A stretch of 64,000 nucleotides of DNA, taken from the NCBI GenBank assembly GCA_022496205.1, contig WTXD01000004.1, forward strand, positions 558,001-622,000, given 5' to 3'. Position numbers and translations under genes: made by a program. Shown piece after piece: positions 37,423 to 47,451 of this stretch (the first letter of the stretch is position 1; every line of letters begins with the position of its first letter). A model generated the notes under the pieces. The model did no database searches and had not been told where the DNA came from. It worked only from the letters and a program-made list of their open reading frames with translations. The DNA comes from Gloeopeniophorella convolvens. Its lineage: Eukaryota > Basidiomycota > Agaricomycetes > Russulales.

Positions 37423-38773
37423 ACCGGAGGAGGAAGCTGCCACAGAAGATGGCAGCGAGGCGGCCGAGGAGAGCGACGAGGTGGGCGCGCCCGCATCTCC
37501 CGTGCCGGTGCTCTGCTAACCATGGAGCCAAGGACATCGAATTCATCATGGAGCCCGCGAACCGGAGCCTTGATCTACGGTGCGTGCAACCCGCCGTGTA
37601 GTCCCGTAGCCCGTGTTCCTCACCTCCGCAGGCCGAACCGACCTCCTCCGCCCGCCGCACGCGGCCCAAGCGCCGCTACCCCCAAAAACGTGCGTCCGCG
37701 TTGCGACCTGGATCGCACCGCCCTGCTCACAGTCCCGGCGCAGCTGCCGCTCCCGGGCCGTCGTTGACGACCGAATACACCCCGCGCGAGCGCGGTGGCC
37801 CTTCCAGGCCTCCGGCGGTCCCGCCTACCTCTGGCACCCCGACACCCAAGCTCCCCATAGCGTCCGCAGCGGGCACAAGCTCTGCATCTCAGACGCCCGT
37901 GCCCGAGACCCGGCCCAAGCCCGACGACGGGCCCGACCCCACGACCCTCCCGCCCGTCCCTGCACCCCCCTCGCACCCCTCGATCGACCCCGACGCGATA
38001 GGCTCGCTCGATGGCCGGCCAATATTCGAGGTCGACGTGGCTGCAATGTCGGACAAGGCGTGGCGGCGTCCCGGCGCCGACCTCAGCGACTGGTTAACTA
38101 CGGCTTTGACGAGATCAGCTGGGAGGCCTACTGTACCGGCGACGCGAGCTCGGCGACCTCGCCGCTGTCCTCAAGACGAACGTCCTGGTGCGCATGCACG
38201 CACGCCCGCTCTCCGTTCGACGTGCTCACGTGCGCCGCAGAACTTCTCCGGCGTGCCCGAGGATCAGCTCACGCACTCCCGCCGGACATCCGCACGATGG
38301 TGATGACCGGTGCGACGGCGATGATGGCGAACGGCGGCGCGCCGATGATGCAGCCGGGCATGGGCGCGATGCTCGGGGGCGACATGGGCGGGATGAACAT
38401 GGGCGCGCAGATGATGGGCGGCATGGGCGGCGACATGGGCATGGACGGCGTCGGGCCCATGCCGGACCAGATGGGCGCGGGCGTCGAGGGCTTTGGCCCG
38501 CAGGGCGGCATGGGCGTCGTCGGCATGGGGATGCCCGAGTACGCGATGCAGGTGCGCCGGCGCGATGTGGAGGCGGCGGCGGCGCGCGCGTTGACGTGGT
38601 ATCTGCAGGACCAGAGCGGCATGCAGCAGTTGCAGCAACAGCAGCAGCAGCAACAACAACAACTGCAGCAGCAGCAGCTCCAGCAGCAACAGCTCCAGCA
38701 GCAACAGTTGCAACAGCAGCAGCAACAGCAGCAGCAGCTTCAACAACAACAACAACAGCAGCAGCAGCAGATG

Positions 38774-38811
<38 letters not shown>

Positions 38812-39337
38812 CATGTACCCGAACATAGACGCGCCCGTCGCGCCAACGCCGCCCGTCGGGCCCGCGCGCGGCATCCCGCAGGGCCCGTTCCGCGGCCCGC
38901 GCGGGATGCGCGGGCGCGGCGGATACGTCCCGCGCGGCCGAGGTGCGCCCCCCTTTGACTCGTTCCTGGTGTACTGACGTTGACCGGCTGCGCGCAGGCG
39001 GGCACGCGCCCGTGCCGCCCGTGCGCCCCGCGTCGCCGCTCCCGCCGAACGTGCCCACCGGCCCGCGGAACCAGAACAAGTACAAGGACCGGGACAACAA
39101 CGCGCAGGCGGTCGACGGGCTCGATTACGGTGGCGGTGGTGGGGGCGGTGGGGGCGGGGGGTTCGGGATGGACCGCGGGGTGAGCGCAGGCGCGAGCGAG
39201 TACGACGAACGGGGCGGGCGGTAAGTGTCGTTGTGTGGTGCTTTGTGCCGTGTGCGTGCGTGCTGACGGCGTGGCCGTGTAGGAAACGGAGAGACCGCTC
39301 GCCGAGCGACGACCGGCGCGACTCGAAGCGGCGCTGA
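36954..39337 (+). CDS. FIP1: Polyadenylation factor Fip1; split start codon and apparent frame breaks
   Basis: Fip1 links poly(A) polymerase to the 3'-end processing complex. The best start is AT at 36954-36955 joined across a 55-nt intron to G at 37011, giving MDDDDEFLYGD. Then VNLDE comes from a 13-nt microexon (37213-37225), followed by IPFGKGEPVDDDDLFPPI, a Glu-Pro repeat (about 37391-37425), DIEFIMEPANRSLDL, LTTEYTPRERGG and FEVDVAAMSDKAWRRPGADL. The core Fip1 motif follows, but needs one added base after 38095, another near 38132 and a third near 38273 to read NYGFDEISWEAYC, RRRELGDLAAVLKTNVL and LPPDIRTMVM in one chain. After these the frame is restored. Met/Gly-rich and polyQ tracts, an RG-rich region and a basic end RRDSKRR follow. 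Protein identity is certain; the exact product is not. Confidence 0.85.
38624..38809 (+). repeat. CAG/CAA polyglutamine tract in FIP1
   Basis: About 62 codons, almost all Gln (CAG mixed with CAA), with a few Leu and one Met. It lies in frame with the Met-rich segment before it and the basic RG-rich segment after it. Confidence 0.9.
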
Positions 39338-39597
39338 CGCGCCGCCACCCCTACTTTATCACCGTACTGTATATCGCGCACACAGACGCTGTTCTGTGCG
39401 CTTTGCTTGTCCCATACCGCTCCGCCCCGCCCTTTGTGCCAGTAATAATCATGATATACGTCCAGCTACGCGGGAGATGACAGATACACGAGCACATGCA
39501 CAGCGGGAACATGATAGCGAATACGGTGCGACAAAGTGTGTGTGCAGCCGGCGGCGCGCGCCGCTGCATAACTTGCTGTACTCGACCTCACGTCGTC

Positions 39598-41016
39598 GAC
39601 GGCGCGCGCGCCGCGCGCGGGTTGCCGCTCGCGCGGCGGCTCGCGGCGCCCGCGGCCGCTGCGCGCGCCATCTTGCGCTTGTTCTTCGGCTTGGCCTTGC
39701 ACGCCTCGCAGAACCACACGCCCTCGGGCGCGACCTCGAGCCCGATGCACGGGAGGTGGAACTACGACCACAGCCAGCATCAGCACTCCGAACAGACACC
39801 GGCGCAGCGCGGGCACGCACCCACTCGCGCTCGCACTCGTTGTCGTCGCACGCGACCATGTCCCCGTAGCTCCCCATCTGGCACCAGCAGTACACCCGCC
39901 CGTCGTCGACCTCCTCCGCGCCGTCGCCGCCGTCGCCGGCGTCCGCCGGCGCGCCTGCGCCCGCGCCCTCGACGCCCGGGCCCGCGAGCACCGCCGTGGG
40001 CGGCACGACCGCGCGCGCGACGGGCATGCCGGGGCCCTCGAGCTGCGCATGCACGGGCCCGCTCCAGCCGACGCCCGCGAGCGCCGCCGCCGCGGGGGCC
40101 ACGTACGGCACTGCCGCCGCCGGTGCCACTGCGCCCGCGTCGGTGGGGGTTGCAGAGGCGGCTGCGGGGCGCGCGCGCCGCTTGGCGGGGTTGCGCGCGC
40201 GCGGGGGGCGGGGGCGTGCGCGGGTGCGGCCGGCGCGGACGCGGAGGCAGATGCGGAGGCGGGCGCGGCGTACGGCTGCTGGTGCGAGGTGACGGAGAGG
40301 AGCGACTCGGTCGGCGAGCCGGCGCGCTCGGCCCTGCGTGTGCGTGGAGGTCAGCGTGAGTTCGCGGTATGTCGGCGGGACACGGACTTTTTGTTATTGC
40401 GAGCGCCGTTGCGCTGACGCGCGCTGCCGTCCGTTGCACGCTCGCGGCGTGGCGTGCGCCCGCCGACAGGCTCGGCGCCGTCGTCGTCGCGCGCGGCGCG
40501 GCGGCGCTTGGGGGGCGCAGGGGCGTGGTCAGTGCCGGCGAGGAGGGCGCCGCGGCGGCGGCGGCCGGTCTCGTAGCCGGAGAGGGGCGCGTAGGAGCGG
40601 GGCGCGACGTGCGGGTAGACGGTGTGGCGGGCGAGGAGGGCGGGGTCAAAGCCGGGGATGTGGAGGAGGAGCCCCGCGGCGTGGTCTGCGTGGGCGCGGA
40701 GCGAGTCTGCGACGGCGGCGGCGATGCGGATCTTGTCGTCGCCGCCGGCGTGGAGGCGCTGGGCCTCGTCGGCGATCTCGAGGAGGAGGAGGAGGCGGCG
40801 CTCCTTGGGGGCGGCGTTGGACTCGATGAGGGCGGCGAGGGCGTCGATCTTGGTGGTGAGGATGTGGACGGAGGCGGAGAGGACGGCGTCGAGCTCGCGG
40901 AGGTCGGCGTACTGGCGGGAGACGTCGGGGGGGAGGGCGTCGAGGATGTGGGTGTACTCTGCGAGGAGGGAGAGGGCGTAGGCGGTGGAGAGCGCGGCGG
41001 GGTCGCTGGTGGCCAT
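39598..41016 (-). CDS. ING-family PHD finger chromatin protein
   Basis: The N-terminal ING helices start MATSDPAALSTAYALSLLAE, with YTHILDALPPDVSRQYADLR, LDAVLSASVHILTTKIDALA and LLLEIADEAQRLHAGGDDKI. A GC-rich disordered linker follows, then the PHD finger: DDGRVYCWCQMGSYGDMVAC, DDNECEREW, and across an intron FHLPCIGLEVAPEGVWFCEA-CKAK. The Cys4-His-Cys3 ligands and Tyr/Trp cage residues for H3K4me3 are present. The linker seems to change frame around 40185-40205, in a run of alternating C and G, so it is either broken there or carries an intron I cannot place. ING proteins sit in HAT or HDAC complexes; which one is unknown. Confidence 0.85.
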
Positions 41017-41210
41017 CGTTGCGAGAGACGAGTGCGTTATCACATCCGCGGCCCGGAGACTCGCACACAATGAAAAGGCTCAGACGGCGGAAAATATGAT
41101 ACAATCTTTGCTATGATACAGAATGTCGAACTGTCGCAGTGCCCAGCACTCCCACCCGAAAAAAACACATCGCTTGGAAACAACGACTCTAAACTGTCCG
41201 CCGCCCCTTT

Positions 41211-41420
41211 TCACTTTTTCCCCTTGGACCCGTTCCCCGCGCCCGTCTGCGCGCCCTTCCCGCCCTGGTGGTACGACGACGCGCCGAGCGACGCGTACAT
41301 CGAGTGCTGGTCCCGCGGCGACGTGTGCATCGACGAGAACGCGTGGGGCGCGGACGGCCCGCTCGGGAAGAAGCCCGCAGCGCCGGCGGTGGAGGGCATG
41401 GCGTATCCTTGCGAAGACAT
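41211..41420 (-). CDS. Small hypothetical protein, 69 aa
   Basis: One open exon, MSSQGYAMPSTAGAAGFFPS to GAGNGSKGKK, rich in Ser, Gly and Ala, with no membrane span or known motif. It lies 195 bp upstream of the ING gene on the same strand. It could be a real short gene or the last exon of a longer one whose upstream exons I cannot recognise. Low confidence. Confidence 0.35.
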   Translation of the reverse strand: MSSQGYAMPSTAGAAGFFPSGPSAPHAFSSMHTSPRDQHSMYASLGASSYHQGGKGAQTGAGNGSKGKK

Positions 41421-42131
41421 GAACGTGTGCGTGTCCGTGCGTGAATTAGTGATCCGAGATTATGATGGGTGGCAGTGGCGACGACCGGGTCGGTGCCGGG
41501 ACCGACGAAAAGGGTAGAGAGGGTGGTGGTCGTGTGGGTGTCCGCGCAGCGAGGTGTAGGCAAAGCCTGACTGGGGAACAAAGCCGCCGAGTGCGCCTGT
41601 ATATAGGTGTGATGGGGTGGCAACGGTGCGGGGCAGCGTATGGCCTCTGCTAATTGTGTGGGGGGTTGTTGTGCGTCGCGAAGGGCTCAGCGGCCTTGTT
41701 GTGTCGTCGAGTGCCCCTTATTGTGTTGCATTATATAGCGAGGAGCGAGCGTTCCATCGTCTCCCCGCACAAGCACAATGAAAAATACCACGCTTTCCTT
41801 TTCTGGCCTCTCCATTGTCTCGATCGGGCAACCGTCCCCGACCTCTCCTTTTTGGGATCAAGAGCCTTCTCCAACGGGATCAATGTCCTTGACAGTCTTT
41901 GACTCGCGCGGGGCTTTCGACGGCCTCGTGCGCGTTCGCTCCTTCGATATCCAAGGACCGCCGTCTGCGATCGATGCGTTGAATGATAATTTACACATCT
42001 GCCCGAATCAGCAATCTGCCAACATGTACGAAATCGAAAAAAAAAAAAAAAGCGACAACAATTAACGACCATGACTCCATGCAAAACAGCCATCCAACTA
42101 GACAAAAACGCGCGACGCGTCGGAATGCAGC
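41421..42131. other. Gene-poor spacer
   Basis: 711 bp without a supported gene. It contains a TATA-like tatata at about 41600, and a run of 15 A at about 42039-42053. Open frames here lack known motifs. Confidence 0.5.
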
Positions 42132-44414
42132 TCATAAGAGCGCGTCGCCGTCCCGCCCAGACGCAACCAGCTCCTTCCACTGCACCCGCCACCCCTCCAT
42201 GTCCGACCTCACCTTCCTGTTCTCCGCCACCTTGGAGATCCACTCCAAAAACACGTCCTCGTCCTCCGGCACGAAAAACGACGACAGCAGCGAGAGCACC
42301 GTCTCGAAATTCGCCGCGTCAGCCGTAATGTGATCTGCGCGCAGCGGACGTCAGCGCCTGGAATTTAATTTACTGTGAGAAATGCACACGCACCTCGGTA
42401 CGCCCAGATAATGGCGATCGCGACGATGACAAACAGGTCCGGCCCCTCGAGCAGGAACGCGTCCCAAAGCCGCAGGTGCGTCTGGAACGGAACAGAATTC
42501 GCAAACAGGGTGATGTACCACTTGGTCGCGTACGACGTCGTCGAAATCATGTGCTTCTTGAACGCCACGTACACGGCCGGCATCATCTCCTCCATTATCC
42601 GCTCCTGCACATATATCGACTCGAGGAGACCAGGGAACCCGGGGCTGAAGATGTCGTGCATGTGGTAAGCGTCGTGCAGGTGCACCAGCGACGCGTATGC
42701 CCGCTCGGGCGCAAAGTAGCACAGGAGCATCGCCGCGATCGGGCCCATGCCCTGGCAGTACCCGCACCGCTCGCAGCGCAACGAAAAGCTGTGCAGGACG
42801 TGGAACAGCGAGCGCTGCCTGTCGCCGAACGCGTCAGGTCACGCCGACGGGCTTTAGACGCGACGGCTTACCCCAGGCCGTACCGCGTGCGGAAAAGCAC
42901 GTGGCCGCTGATCGTGCGGGGCACGTCCAGGTCGATCTGGATATCGTACGCCGAGTGCTTCTCCAGAGCTTCCCGGTACTCCTGCGCCAGCGCCTGCAGT
43001 TGCTCCTTCCCGGTGTGAGAGTAGTTGTTGAGGAGCGCCAACCACGCTGCGCTGCGCCACCGGTTGGGTATGCCCTTGAATGCGCGCCGTGAGAGCTTGT
43101 GCTCCTTTGCGGGGTTCATGCCCCATGTCTGGATGTTGCCCCCCGAGTCGCGCGAGCGCGGCTCGAGCATCCGGCCCCACTTCTCCATGCGCTCGTCCTC
43201 ACGTCTTGGCGGGCGCGGCGGGGGCAGCTTGGACAGACTTGTCGCGCTCGTGCTCGCCGTCGTGACCGGACGCGTCTGGCGCGACAATGGCTTGTGCAGA
43301 GCGGCACTCGGGACCAGGACGAGGCGGTCGTGCGAAGGTGCAGAGAAGAACCCGTATCTGATGATGTCAGTTGGGACGGAGCGGCGACGGGATGACCGAG
43401 CGGCGCACCTGTCCAGACTTGACAGCACCTGGATCTCCTGCGGGCTCAAGTCTCTCCGCTTCTCCTCCTCGTCGCCGATGGCGTTGGTCGCCATGAGCTC
43501 GCTCTCTCGACTGGTACCGATGCGCGCGCGGGTGCGCTCGACGCCCTCCTCGATCCCGTCACCCTTCACACCAAGGACGTCAAGCTGTGCATACGTGCTG
43601 CGCACATGGAACGAGTCGGGATCTTCCCCCACTGACGGCGTGATGGACAGATCGCTGCGCTTCTTCTGCAGAAGCCGGGGAGATGTTGACGTTGCCGTCG
43701 TCGCGGACGGCGGGCGGCTGGCCATGGATATATGCTCTGACGGAGCAGCGCCCTGCGACGACCGGCGCCTGGCAGAAGAAGAGGAAGCGTGCGCATGCGG
43801 GGCGGACGAAGCATGTGATCGTGAAGAAGACGGCCGGCTGTGCGGGGGGCTCGGGCTGAGATACCGCGACTGGGGCGGCGAAGCGTGCTCTGCGGCGCCG
43901 TCGATCGGCGCAGGCGTAAACGTGGGGGCGACAGGCTGCTGTGCCGCTGCGAGGGCCGCACGAGCGGTGCGGGCGGCAGGATGCTGCGGAGCGCGGCGGA
44001 CATATCCTCGTTGTCGACGCCGCCGTACGGCGAGCCCGCGTCGGACGACGCTCTACTCGTCGATGAGACGGCCGATGTCCGGCGCGGACCTGACGTCCGG
44101 CTGGTGCGGTGGCTGCTCGCCGCCGTGCTGTGGTACGCACTGGCCTCGCGGGAAACGCGGGCGCTACTTCTGTACGTCACGTCGGTGGCTCTCTTGTCTT
44201 TCAAAGGGCTGTCATTAGGCCAGGACGAAGGTTCGTCGTCGCCGTACATGGAGTAGATCTCCATGGTGGTCTCTGAAGAGCTCCTCTGGTTCTCGTCCGA
44301 GGACTGGGTGAGCTCCGGGGTGGATGGAGCGGTGGAGACTGAGGGGGACGGCGAGGCGGCGAGGGATGTGTAGAGGGGAGTGGGGGGAACGACCACGAGA
44401 TTTGGGGCGTCCAT
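42132..44414 (-). CDS. TBC-domain Rab GTPase-activating protein
   Basis: Starts MDAPNLVVVPPTPLYTSLAA and has a long Ser/Pro-rich N-terminal half, spliced to ASRPPSATTATSTS. The TBC domain begins near WRSAAWLALLNNYSHTGKEQ. Both catalytic fingers are intact: the Arg finger in IDLDVPRTISGH and the Gln finger in CGYCQGMGPIAAMLLCYF. Then come AYHMHDIFSPGFPGLLESIY, KWYITLFANSVPFQTHLRLW, DLFVIVAIAIIWAYR and a last exon with VLSLLSSFFVPEDEDVFLEW. It stops at 42132-42134. About 650 aa. It should be an active GAP for a trafficking Rab; the target cannot be read from sequence. Confidence 0.9.
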
Positions 44415-44648
44415 AAAAGAGGGGGAATAGAGCCCTGAGAGATGGGAAAGAGAAAAGAGCGTTGGGAGCGGACAGAGGCAAGCCCGGCTTGTGCTGTCGT
44501 GGTGCGAGAGGGGAGATGCCAGCAGCCGGCGTTATCCGAGCTGTACATTAACCGCCACGGTTACGTTATTACACAACTAAGTTAATATTATCGGTACACC
44601 GCTTTGTCTAATCGCCGTCCAATCCAATCGAGTCCCAGCTGCAGTGCA

Positions 44649-45967
44649 TCAGTCATCCGCCACCTTGATCAGCACTTTCCCTGTCGTTCGCCCGCCAACA
44701 AGGTCCAGCTGTGCTTGCCGTACGCCCTCCGGTGTGAACGGGTACTCCCCGTGGATGTTGATCTTCACCTCGTCGTTCGACACCAGCCGGTACACCTCTC
44801 GTGCGTACGCGTCCCACTCGTCCTGCGTCTCCATCCAGTTTGTGTAGCTGCAAGTCGTGTCAGCGCCGTCCATCAGAGAAAAAAATGCCACTCCGCTTAC
44901 ATCGGGCGAAGGAGCCTAACGTTCTTCTCGGCCAGCTTGGCCAGCGGGAACGGCTCGACCTTTCCAGAGGCGTTGCCGAACGACACGATCGTGCCCTTCC
45001 GCGCGATCATCTGGAAATCAGAATCGAACCTTGACAACACCGTCAGCACCCCGTATACGGAAAAACACCTTTCCACTCACGTGTCCTTTCCAACGCCATC
45101 ATAGATCACGTTGACACCCCTGCCATTAGTGATCTGCGCGACGCGCTCGACCGTGTCCTCCTCCTTGTACAGGATGACGTGGTCGGCCCCATGGGCTTTT
45201 GCCAGTTCCGCCTTCTCGATGGTCGACGTCGTGCCGATCACAGTTGCACCTCGCAGCTTGGCAAGCTGCGCGTGTATCAGACCCGTGCCCCCAGCTATCG
45301 TGTGGATGAACACAGTGTCGCCCCTCTTGACGTTGTAGGCCTCCGTTACTTGTGTCAGAGCTGTCATGGTCTGGCCGAGAGCCGCAGCGACCACATTTGC
45401 GGGAACGTTGTCCGGGACCGGCAGGATGTTCGCATTCCATGGCACGGCCGTGTATTCCGCCAGTATGCCTTCCGAGTCCTGCCGCACGTCATAGCCGTCA
45501 GTGTCAGTCAGATGCAAGCAGCTGAGGGCGACTTACGAGCGCTACAGTGCAGCCCTTCTTGAAGCCGCGCTTCTTGAAATCGGGGTTATTCAGGATAGCC
45601 TCGTCGGTGGGCAGCTCCACAACGATGCCCGATGCCTCCCGTGCGATGGGATATGGGAAAAAGGGTGTGGGATACAGTCCCGACCTGCAAAGTCGAGCAA
45701 TGAGCAACGAAGACGTGCATAGTTCAGGGCTAGAGAGCGGGTCGTACCTCACGTAAGTGTCGTGGAAGTTGACACCAGCATACAGTATCTGGATTGTCAA
45801 GGAATAGGGATTAAAGGCCATTACGCGCACAAGACTTGGATTCTTACCTTGACGAGTAATTTGTCAGGTTGCGCTCCTGGGAAAGGGAGCGAGAGGTTCT
45901 CGATGACCTCGACACCTCCGTTCTTCGTGATGCCGACGGCCTTGATTGTAGTAGCAGGAGAAGACAT
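44649..45967 (-). CDS. NADPH:quinone oxidoreductase (zeta-crystallin/Zta1 type)
   Basis: Medium-chain reductase without zinc, about 340 aa in six or so exons. MSSPATTIKAVGITKNGGVE opens the GroES-like domain, with KILYAGVNFHDTYVR and SGLYPTPFFPYPIAREASG. The NADPH-binding Rossmann part has TVFIHTIAGGTGLIHAQLAK with LRGATVIGTTST, NGRGVNVIYDGVGKDTF and IVSFGNASGKVEPFPLAKL. It ends GRTTGKVLIKVADD. It reduces quinones by one or two electrons and is usually stress-related. The 5' leader carries a TGATGC repeat. Confidence 0.9.
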
Positions 45968-46362
45968 TGTAGATGTAGCCACGGGTGATGCTGATGCTGA
46001 TGCTGATGCTGAAGGACGTGACGGTGGCTGCTCGCCCTTATATACGTTGTGTACTTACGGGAGGCTGGCGCCGATATCGCAGGACACCAAATATCGACGC
46101 CGATAGGTTCCCAACGTATGTGGAATGGGGATGTCCCATTGGCTCTGTGATTTGGGAACATCTCGAAGACTCCATCCGGAACTCCGAGCCGTCGGACACA
46201 CGCAATGCTCAGGGTACCAGTGGTGGTGCGCAGGCAACATCACTTAGACGTAGCTTAGTTAGGGGGTTCGGCCGATCTCGCAAGAACAGTGGAGTTATAA
46301 AAAAAACATGGCTAATTGACATGACATAGGGTTGGCGTCCTCCGAACTCTCGGGAAGACGTC
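45968..46362. other. Spacer upstream of the quinone oxidoreductase
   Basis: 395 bp holding the promoter of the oxidoreductase and the 3' end region of prefoldin 1. Apart from the hexanucleotide repeat nothing is recognised. Confidence 0.5.
45986..46012. repeat. Short TGATGC tandem repeat
   Basis: Four copies plus three bases, 19-45 bp upstream of the quinone oxidoreductase ATG on its sense strand, so within its leader or core promoter. Confidence 0.8.
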
Positions 46363-46944
46363 TTACTGCTTTGGCGCACTGTTAAACTGCAAGGTGGTGT
46401 TAGGTGGCGTTAGATGCACAGCCATAAAAGGAAAGTGGCTGACGATGTCCCGCAGCTGCGACTGTGCATCGCTGAATTGCTTCTCAAGATATTTCGTCTG
46501 GAAAGACGAAAGTCAAAAATTTGCAGCACGAGACGAGACAAAATTCCCGCCTTCTTGTTCAAGCTGCTTATGTCGTCTGTGAGGCCTTTCTCCTGGCTTC
46601 GGAGATCCTTTTCCATGACAGGGCGGGGCACCATCAGGAACCTATGGGAACGTCAGAAGCGACGGAGCGAGGAGTAGGTGTAAGTACATTTTACCAACGC
46701 CCTTGTACACATTTACGCTGTCCTGCGTCTGGGCAATTTCGCTTATGGTGAGCTGGAGGATACGCCGCTCGCGCTCCTTGCCCGCAACCTGCTGGCGTGT
46801 TACACTGAGGGCACGCTGAGACTGAACCGCGGTCTGCTGAATTTGGTTCAAGATCTGGGGTCGGTTGATCCTTCAGGGATCCGCCGGAGATGTAGACGAT
46901 ACGATTGGCACCTTTCTGAGTGTGTCGTCGGAGAGCGAGGACAT
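46363..46944 (-). CDS. PFD1: Prefoldin subunit 1
   Basis: Beta-type prefoldin chaperone subunit that hands actin and tubulin to CCT. MSSLSDDTLRK is joined to ILNQIQQTAVQSQRALSVTR, GKERERRILQLTISEIA, VNVYKGVGKMF, VPRPVMEKDLRSQEKGLTDD, KYLEKQF and SDAQSQLRDIVSHFPF, with the two coiled-coil arms and central hairpins of the family. The last exon runs on to the stop at 46363-46365 with a short unconserved tail; an extra intron there is possible. Divergent from SNU114. Confidence 0.88.
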
Positions 46945-47451
46945 GGTGAGAGCGTGTTTTACTGGATCGATACAGTCGGGGCGGCTCTGTGGGTCTGGAT
47001 CTAAATTGGATAGCGGGACCCTGGTTGAGTAGGGCGTGGCGACGCTGCCGTGGCTGCCGGACTCGGTATGCACCTGCGTCCCTCGAGCTAATCTAGACCA
47101 ATCTTCGCCGGCACCGCTGGCAGGGACGGTCGTTCGGTAAGTGAATAAGTGTCGGTGCGATATGGGAGAGATTCGCACATGTTTAGTGGCAGGGTGCAAC
47201 GGTCAGGTGGGGACTTGGTGGAGACAATCACTATCTGGAGCCGGCCTGAGCTGCCCTGAGCCAGTGAGAACCGTGGGAAGGCAGCCCGAGACGCGTCTTG
47301 CGTCCGTCACCTTGCGCACTTCCAAACTCGATTCGACCAACGCGTCCTCACCCAACGTCTTCTTCACTTGCCGGCATTCGTCCTCGTTCACTCCCATTGA
47401 CATCTCGGACTTGACCATCCGGGACGGCCCCTCACCTCTTTTCGCGGAACC
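46945..47451. other. Divergent promoter of PFD1 and SNU114
   Basis: 507 bp between the two start codons. No TATA box or RNA gene is recognised, and open frames here lack motifs. Confidence 0.5.

Noticed and set aside
37613..38977. 454-codon plus-strand ORF across FIP1
   Set aside because: It mixes frames: part is the true Met-rich/polyQ exon, but its first half is not the Fip1 frame and lacks the family motifs.
38264..39100. Minus-strand ORF with a poly-Leu run
   Set aside because: The reverse reading of the FIP1 CAG/CAA tract, not a membrane protein.
40351..41073. Plus-strand Gly/Val/Glu-rich ORFs opposite the ING gene
   Set aside because: Antisense shadows of the ING helical domain with no conserved features.
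41778..42065. Plus-strand ORF beginning MKNTTLSFSGLSIV
   Set aside because: Ends in the poly-A run, no motif, no splice partners; likely chance.
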